64,000 nt of DNA, taken from the NCBI GenBank assembly GCA_019054805.1, contig JAHQIY010000005.1, positions 4,571,501 through 4,635,500 of the forward strand, read 5' to 3'. This DNA comes from Brachionus manjavacas (lineage: Eukaryota; Rotifera; Eurotatoria; Ploima; Brachionidae). How positions within the stretch are numbered: the stretch's first letter is position 1; each line of letters opens with the position of its first letter. The notes beneath the pieces are model-generated. The model was not told the DNA's origin. It worked only from the letters and a program-made list of their open reading frames with translations, and searched no databases. Below, in pieces: positions 57,686 to 64,000 of this stretch. The translations under genes and the position numbers were made by a program.

Positions 57686-58771
57686 TCTACATAATTTTTG
57701 AAAAAAAATTCTAAATTTGCTTTTGTCTCATTCTTGATTAGACAGCCTATAAAGGCCTTACGCAACAGTTGCTATCTTGTACTAATATAATATACAATAT
57801 ATTGTAACTTTCGTTGCATAAACCCTTTTTTTTATCAATTAAACCATGTTACAAAAATCAGAAAATATTGCGATGTTTTAATGAAAAAATTTTGATTTGA
57901 TAATCAATTAATTAAGATTAATCCATCGATTAATTATGATTGATTCGACTAAATAAGTCAGTTATTATGCCCACTAAGAGGCAAAATTTAAACTCCTCTT
58001 AACCCAGTAAAGAAATCTTTGAACATGATAAATATTTTTTCTCAAGTTCAACCATTGAATATCTGAAAAGTATAGTATATATTGGAGAAAAAAAAAGTTA
58101 GATCCAATTTTATATTTGTAAAATTTTATTTAAGCTAGAATTCAAATTAACTTTTTTAATAAAATAATTGCCTAATTGCATCATCGGATTTTCTATAAGG
58201 TAATAAAAAGAAAACCACACAATTGAGATAAAGCCAAAACCACAACAACTGCATCTAATTGTCTATTAAATTTATGAAATTTAAGAACCAGAATACACAT
58301 TGGATGCCACAGATAAATACCAAAGAATACTTACCAAGCCTTTTGAGCTATTGACGTACTTTTTAATTCAAAGTCAAATGTAGGTTCTCCCAAAAAAAGG
58401 ATGTACTTACCCTAAACCCTTTATTGATTTAATTTTTGAATCAAATAGGTAAAATTGTACTCATCTTAAATATTGTATAAGTAAAAAAATTGTCATGTCT
58501 TCCCATATGCTTTTTAATGTGTTTATATTTTGAAAACTAGAAATTGATTTCTTCGCAACTAGACGTATTCACACCATTTAGATCATCGTAATGATTTACG
58601 TCACAATTTTCTACACAAAACTTATCATTTTTAGAATGTTTTTTAAAATGAAATCAATCGACAAGAATTCGTTTTTTTTTAAACGAATGTAATCTGTCAG
58701 TTTCGTTAATAATATTTTCGTTATTTTCTATATTTCGTTTTAAACGACAACCCAAGTCATAAATAACGATA
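57686..58771. other. AT-rich intergenic DNA
   Basis: No coding or repeat feature recognised. Confidence 0.5.
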
Positions 58772-60245
58772 TCAGGAGAATATTATATTATCGAATGTAT
58801 CCAAGCAAAAAACAGCCGCATAACTAATTGATTCACTCTGAAAAATCTCTCTAAAACTCGCGATTACGTTACAATTATAGACAACAAGAAAAACACCCAT
58901 TGTTTTTGATTTGTAATTGCACAGTTCGATCAAGTCTTTTTTAGTTGAATTTCTAATTTGTTCATCACTACTCTTATAGTTTACTAACCTTTCATTTAAC
59001 TGTTTCTCACTTGCCCAAAACGGTTGATTATCTTTGTAATCAACAAGGTAATAAACACCCATGTCTGAGTTTTGAAATCGGTCATAAATTTCGATTTCAC
59101 TTAACCTTGCTTATGGACCGACTTGTTTGAGTTTAATTTGACTAAGTCTACATTTATATGAAAACTTTCCATATGAAAATTGAAGTTGAGGATCTTCCTG
59201 TTTATGTTTTGAACAATAATAGCTACCTTTTTCCGGGTTATTGATACAACCGATAGGAATTAGACCTTTTCAAAATACTTTTAATTAAAATAATTCTTGA
59301 ATACTCTTAGCTTATAAACCTACCAAACTCATTTGAAGTAAGGTCACTCTTGTTCCATAAACATTTAAATCTGGTTACCTTTTGGTTTCCGTCTAAAGTA
59401 AAAGTTTTACTACAGTTGTCGTTTTTGCATAATAATAGATGCATCGGTCCGTTCCATTTGACAATGAAATATTTAAATAATTTCTTATTTAAAACTTCTA
59501 AATTTGAATCTAATTCATTCATATTAAAAGCCGATGGATGTTCGGTTCTATTTCGGAAAAGACGTTTAAATATCGATAAAAGAACCAGGCTTCGATTAGT
59601 CTTTTTTCTTCTAATCGATACCTGACAGTCTGAGGGTCTTTAAATTTTGAACAAAAGAGATAATTGTAGGCATTAGTAAATGCCAAAAAAGAACTTTGCT
59701 TGAAAACAATATCGGATGTTAAAGAGTCCAAAAGTTTAATGTCAAAATCAGTCTCATTTGTTAAAGATAAAATGTCATTAAAAAGTACATTATTAAAAAA
59801 AAAAATTTTGTTCTCTTTTTTATAGTAGCTAGGAAAATATTGAATATTACAATAAAGGTAAATTTTAATAACTATCTTTCCTTTACAGGATCCCTTACAG
59901 AATGAGTAATAAAAGCAGTCTATATTCTTAAAAAAAACTATTTGATTATTACAAAAACGACAATTTGTTCCTTGATATGTGAAATGTTTTTTTAAAAGTG
60001 GCTCATAATTCTTTTGTAAAAATCTTTTAATTCGGTTTTTTTGTGCAAGGAAGTCTGATGGAAACAGGTCTTTGTAAAATTTCCTCTTAAATTCAAAACT
60101 TTCAATGTCATCAATTGAATATTTTGGCCGAAGAAAGTGATTCAGAACATTTACTTTAATGAAATTTGTTGATGTTTTAATCGTTCGAGTATTTCAATAC
60201 CGAATAACATAGAGTCCAAACATTCGAATGGCTTTATCAGCACTT
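58772..60245 (-). pseudogene. Broken cysteine-cluster (CxC5/CxC6-like) plus chromodomain-like ORF, probably transposon-derived
   Basis: On the minus strand a frame from 60240 reads MFGLYVIRY, TGA (60194-60196), then NTRTIKTSTNFIKVN, a Cys cluster NCRFCNNQI...FCKGSCKGK...YLYCNIQYFPSYY, and RYRLEEKRLIEAWFFYRYL. A frameshift near 59525 leads to MHLLLCKNDNCSKTFTLDGN, QKVTRFKC. A 58-nt intron (59266-59323) joins in phase to GLIPIGCINNPEKGSYYCSK, and after TAA (59111-59113) comes MGVYYLVDYKDNQPFWASEK, a chromodomain-like segment. The order Cys cluster, 'DGN.K..R..C', 'GC......yC..H', chromo resembles cysteine-cluster proteins associated with KDZ-type transposons (CxC5/CxC6), recalled from family features. 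Two stops and a frameshift make this copy non-functional, unless some are assembly errors. Confidence 0.5.
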
Positions 60246-60545
60246 TAAATTATTCCATAGTTTATTGCTGTTAAAAAAAAATTAAAATGAAGGTTTGGAC
60301 TGATAATCGAAAAAATGACAATTAAAATTTCTTTTTAGTGATCAATTTCTAAAATCATAATTGCTAATTTTTAAGATTAACAGACTAAGGATACTAAAAA
60401 AGAAACAAAATAGATCGATAAGTAAATTTATTTTGAAAAGAATTTCTTATGAAAGTCTTATAAATCGTTGGGGTTTATTGTCCTTCTTAGCTCTTCTTCC
60501 TCTAATGCTTCATCATCGGTTCCGATATCATGGATCTCGGGGTTT

Positions 60546-61952
60546 TTATCCATGTTTCGCGAGTTTTTTCCTCCCCGCTTTCCGCCTCGACCTCCTTTTC
60601 CTTTTTTTTTGACCATTTTTTCTAACTGATTCTTTTGTCGTTTGGCCTCCAGCTTTCACTCCTCGTTTTGCTGAATCACAAATTGTTGATTTAGAAGGTT
60701 GGGTTTTTGAATTTTGTGGTCCCACATCACTACTTGTTCCTGAATCAAAATGAAGATTAATCGGTTGGGTAGTAGCAAGACTTATTGACTGAGGAGAATC
60801 CGACATGACTCTATTCGTTACATCTGAATTGTTAAGAACACTGATATATGGAATATCAACTGCAATATGAGTGCTAGATAAAGATCGTTGCAAATCGTTG
60901 TCATTTGTAAACATGTCGTTCTCTTCAATGCTAAGGTTCATTAAATCATGGTGTAATTTTCCATTGTTTATACGCTTAGCGTTTTCAGGAACACTCGCAG
61001 TGGACAAATTCCTTTTTGAATTTGATTCAGGTGCATGAACCTCAATTACAATATTATTTTTGGGGGCCATTTGAGAATTCGTAACAATAACATGAGGTTG
61101 AGTTATATTTTCAGAGGTAAACACTAAAATAAAAGAACAGAGTTTTAACAGATTTAAGCTATGATAAGAAAAAAAATACTAATTTTATTCGCGATCGGCA
61201 TCAGTTGTTTGTTCAAATCAGGAACAGAAGTGAATGCTGAATCACCCAAAATTAAAACCTTATCAAATTAATAAGTTTTTATTTTTACCTTCAAAACGGA
61301 AATATTCAGCTAAAGTGCATTTATATTTAGATAATTTGTCGATCAAATTAAAATCTTCGTTAAATTTTTCACGATCGATTTTCGAAAAAATAATATTCTA
61401 GAACAAAAATGATTTATTCGATTCTTGACTCACTTTATGGATAAAAAAAGACCAACTTTTTTTCCTTTCACTTATCAATTCCAAGTCCAATATCCTCAAG
61501 AAGATAAAAAACTCTTTTAACGTCAGCAGCGTTTCCAAGAGACGTACTTTGGTTAAAATCGTTAAGCTTAAAAACTTTTTGATTATAACGAAGGACTTTT
61601 TCAATCAATTTGAGATCCAACTCGTCAAGCTTCGAAGTCCTTGAATTAACTCATCAAGCACCTCATATAAACTTTTATTCCAATCGGACACTTGATAGTT
61701 TGCAAGGATAAGCTTGTGCTTACAAAAGTAGCTCAAAATTTCGGGAGATTGCTGTATTGTTTTAATATTGATAATTTTAAAGTAAATGTCTGTATCAGTA
61801 TCTTCGTCAACTTCATGAATTTTTGTGTTCTCTTGAAGAATCTTCTCGCATAGATTTATTAAATTTTGGTCGATAATGTATTTGTCAATTCGAATAAAGT
61901 CTTGAGGCAAAAATAGTATTTTGTAAGACGATTCAAGCATATTCAAAACCAT
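60546..61952 (-). CDS. Unrecognised multi-exon gene with basic C-terminal tail
   Basis: Three downstream exons are well supported by phase: 61289-61397, 61180-61236 and 60546-61123, with introns of 52 and 56 nt; the second junction rebuilds an ATG codon (A|TG). They read IIFSKIDREKFNEDFNLIDK, LSKYKCTLAEYFRFE, AFTSVPDLNKQLMPIANKI, then a long Ser/Asn-rich disordered part and a strongly basic end (KRKRRSRRKAGRKK) that looks like a nuclear localisation signal. Upstream, 61605-61952 (MVLNMLESSYKILFLPQDFI onwards) and, one frame away, 61470-61620 (LIEKVLRYNQKVFKLNDF, DVKRVFYLLEDIGLGIDK) look like helical coding sequence but do not join cleanly: a one-base shift near 61625 and an unresolved donor. 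Family unknown. It may belong with the cysteine-cluster ORF to its right on the minus strand. Confidence 0.5.
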
Positions 61953-62006
61953 TGAGAGGCGTTTTTGTCTTAAAAACTTTTCAATTTACAGATGCTTTCG
62001 TAATGT

Positions 62007-62133
62007 GGTTTGTCAAAAAGTACAAAAAGTACATTTTTTTTTGAAGAGAACAAGGAGACTTTATAGTATTTGGGTTTTTTTGTCAAAAAGTACATAAAGT
62101 ACATTCTTTTTTTTAAGAGACATTATAGTTTTT
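62007..62133. repeat. Two-unit imperfect tandem repeat (about 65 bp each)
   Basis: TTGTCAAAAAGTACAAAAAG near 62008 and TTGTCAAAAAGTACATAAAG near 62079 each begin a unit containing GTACATT, a T-run, AGAGA and ATAGT. It lies between the unknown gene and the acyltransferase fragment. Confidence 0.7.
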
Positions 62134-62284
62134 AAATTTTTAAAGGATAAAAAGTTTTTTAAAGGATTTTTTTTTACTGTCAATAGATGAGCTTTTTAAA
62201 AAAAAAATTTCGCTAAACAAACGCGTAAAGTCAATTTGGAGCTCAAATTAGCACAAAAAACAATAAATAAGAAAATGTAATACC

Positions 62285-62750
62285 TGGATGTAGAGAATCC
62301 ATGTTAATATTTATTCGTGGATTGTAGGCAGCTGAAAAATGCATGATACCATAGAATGCAATCAAAAAGGCAATATTTTGAAATAGTTTCTCCAGTTTGG
62401 ATCCATGATTCGCTTTTTTAAAGTTGTTTGGTCATTTTTTAGGTGAGTAAAAATGCGCTTAGAACGAAGAAACCAAAAACTCCGATAGAAGTACCAGTCA
62501 TAAAGAAAATACTCATATCTCCTGTACCTACTTTAACTGTAACCATATCCCATTTTTTACTGTAACCTTTTTTAACTCCAAGAAACAGTAAAATGTGATT
62601 AATGACGACTGTTAGTGCGCAAAATCCACTATATCCATCTAAATAATCGAATCTTGTTGAAATTGATTTTTGAGAATCTTCGAAAAAGAATAATAAATAT
62701 TTGGTAAGACTAATCAAATACTGAAATTTTAAGAATCTTATTTTTATCAT
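62285..62750 (-). pseudogene. Acyltransferase-3-type membrane protein, N-terminal fragment, broken
   Basis: The minus strand reads FDYLDGYSGFCALTVVINHI then LLFLGVKKG, DMSIFFMTGTSIG, VFGFFVLSAFLLT. This matches the start of acyltransferase-3 (OatA/NRF-6-like) proteins, which move acyl groups across or within membranes: 'ldglRGlaallVvl.H' with the catalytic-type His and 'g.fgFFvLSgFLlt'. The conserved RG of the first motif is SG here. A TAA at 62439-62441 and a one-base shift near 62420 interrupt the frame, which resumes as KKANHGSKLEKLFQNIAFLI then AFYGIMHFSAAYNPRI to a donor at 62284 (CCAG|GTATTA). Only the first two membrane helices remain; no further exon of the family was found in the window. 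Confidence 0.6.
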
Positions 62751-62863
62751 TCGTTAATATTTTAATTATGTGTTTCTAAAACAAATTTAAACATTTAAGA
62801 GAAAAAAAAAGATTTTAAATCTAAAATTTATATGATTTTTTTTGAAAAATATAATTATCATGA

Positions 62864-62867
<4 letters not shown>

Positions 62868-62901
<34 letters not shown>

Positions 62902-62940
62902 GTTATATTATATATTATTATATTATATATATTATTATAC
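62868..62940. repeat. (ATT)n microsatellite and ATAT-rich run
   Basis: About ten ATT units from 62868 to 62900, followed by imperfect TATATTATTATA repeats. It immediately precedes the LINE ORF1 relic and could be an older insertion tail. Confidence 0.85.
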
Positions 62941-63101
62941 ATGAATATTATTATTTGGCTGTTTGTCGTGAAACTTTAAGATTTTTGTATTAACTCCTCG
63001 TTCAATACCAGGCACTCCAAAACGCACAACACGCTTAGCAAAACCTTAATCTTCTACAACAACCAAACAACGTATTTTACGATAAAACTGCAAACCAAAA
63101 C

Positions 63102-64000
63102 ATGTCCACATATCAACATACCATCCATCAGCATAATCCTTCAAAGAACTCAATCCTATTACCGGCAAATAACAACTCACCTTCAAACTTGTACCGAGCT
63201 AAACGCACAAGAGTAAATTCCCAACAAAGACTTGACGAATCAAATGAAACGGAAAACCAACCAAAACAAAATGAAGCAAAAAAAAATTTTATCCTAAAAT
63301 ATATTAGCAATCAGCAGTTTCGATCTCAAATGAAAAGTTACTTAAAACTTTCCAATGAAATCAAAAGATGCTTGCCAAGTATTTACAAAATAAACGCGTA
63401 TTTATACAAAAATAACGAACTCATAACTAAAACAGACTCAGACGATTCAATCGAAAGAATAAAGACTAGCTGACCAGCTGACGCGTTTATACACGGCCCG
63501 TGTACTGAGTCCACCATGAGGCTCCGAAATTCTACATTGCCTTACAAAACGTAAGTATTGATTTTAATATCACAGAAAAGAGAATCTAGACTACCTCAAG
63601 GAATACTTTGACATAATTAAAGTACTCAGAATAATCAAAAAAAGTACTAATGAATCACTCAAGACCATTAAAGCCTTACTTAACAAAAGAGAAACCTACG
63701 ACAGAATCATAAAAGCCTCCAAAATAAAAATTGTCAATTCAATAATCAAGGTTAAACCTTGGATCTTCGGTATTAAAACAGATCAATGTTTTTATTGCCA
63801 GAAAATTGCCCATAAGAATATTAACTGCCCGAAAATCAACCAACCCCCAACCTGTGTGCGCTGCGCGGTGACTGGCCACTCTCACCAAGTGTAAAATTAC
63901 TGACCCAAAACTCTTCAAGTGTGTTAATTGCACTTAAAATCATCCTTCAAACAAATAGAAAAAAATCTCATCTTGAAGAAAAAGCCCAATAAATCTACTC
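63102..64000 (+). pseudogene. Non-LTR retrotransposon ORF1 (gag-like) with CCHC knuckles, runs off the right edge
   Basis: From the ATG at 63102, 123 codons (basic, Gln/Asn-rich) end at TGA 63471-63473 and continue in frame as PADAFIHGP; the TGA stands where Trp is plausible. After a frameshift near 63585 it reads NLDYLKEYFDIIKVLRIIKK, then CFYCQKIAHKNINC (CX2CX4HX4C, 63788-63829) and PTCVRCAVTGHSH. A further one-base shift gives TKCKITDPKLFKCVNC with a third partial knuckle (NHPSNK). Tandem CCHC knuckles after an alpha-helical region are typical of ORF1 of Jockey/I/CR1-like LINEs, which packages element RNA. Two more stops (TAA at 63943, TAG near 63957) show decay. The endonuclease-RT ORF would lie beyond 64000. 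Confidence 0.75.

Noticed and set aside
61236-61290. A 'VLILGDSAF' string upstream of the unknown gene's middle exon, suggesting an SGNH hydrolase or DDE site
   Set aside because: Phase shows these codons lie in a 52-nt intron: the donor at 61288 and the acceptor at 61237 join in frame, whereas an exon containing the string would be out of phase.

Overview
The window is nuclear DNA from a very AT-rich animal genome. Genes have many GT-AG introns, most only about 48-58 nt long. The gene set is metazoan: cereblon, mitochondrial uL3m, a paramyosin-like rod protein, a neuropeptide GPCR, a PIM-like kinase and an axonemal CFAP107 homologue. Gene density is low and transposable-element relics are everywhere. 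A monogonont rotifer (Brachionus-like) fits compact introns plus an AT-rich, LINE-rich genome best, but that is inference; no marker fixes the species.

Layout. 1-4.1 kb: a GC-rich edge, broken LINE pieces and a J-domain-like relic between two 81-bp direct repeats. 4.1-15.1 kb: the gene-rich part, with CFAP107 (+), cereblon (-), a tiny UQCC6/Brawnin-like gene (-) only 52 nt upstream of the cereblon start, mitochondrial ribosomal uL3m (+, divergent from the UQCC6-like gene) and an unrecognised single-exon gene (+). 15.1-24 kb: intergenic DNA with a MITE, several LINE ends and a reverse-transcriptase relic inside a TIR-bounded unit. 24.1-33.3 kb: a 12-exon paramyosin-like gene with a plausible TATA promoter; its long introns hold pogo-like, MITE, LINE and MULE relics. 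33.3-40 kb: LINE and SINE relics and a complete TIR-bounded inverted copy of the 19-21 kb unit. 40.2-42.3 kb: a five-exon peptide GPCR (-). 42.3-54.2 kb: about 12 kb without a recognisable gene, but with a SINE carrying a clear target-site duplication and further repeats. 54.2-55.4 kb: an intronless PIM-like kinase. 55.8-57.4 kb: two 5'-truncated LINE copies. 57.4-62.8 kb: an orphan coding fragment, a broken zinc-cluster plus chromodomain-like ORF, a multi-exon unknown gene and a broken acyltransferase-3 fragment. 63.1-64 kb: a decayed LINE ORF1 with CCHC knuckles, running off the right edge.

How it fits together. The UQCC6-like/cereblon pair looks like a co-transcribed (operon-like) unit, and the 378-bp gap between the UQCC6-like gene and uL3m looks like a bidirectional promoter for two mitochondrial proteins. 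The other host genes look independent. The strongest unexplained signal is the pair of inverted units at 18.7-20.9 and 36.9-38.2 kb: about 84-bp terminal inverted repeats around the 3' end of a LINE, one copy retaining reverse-transcriptase sequence and the other deleted for it.

Exon borders were set by reading frame, phase and GT/AG signals only; homology calls come from remembered family features, not searches.
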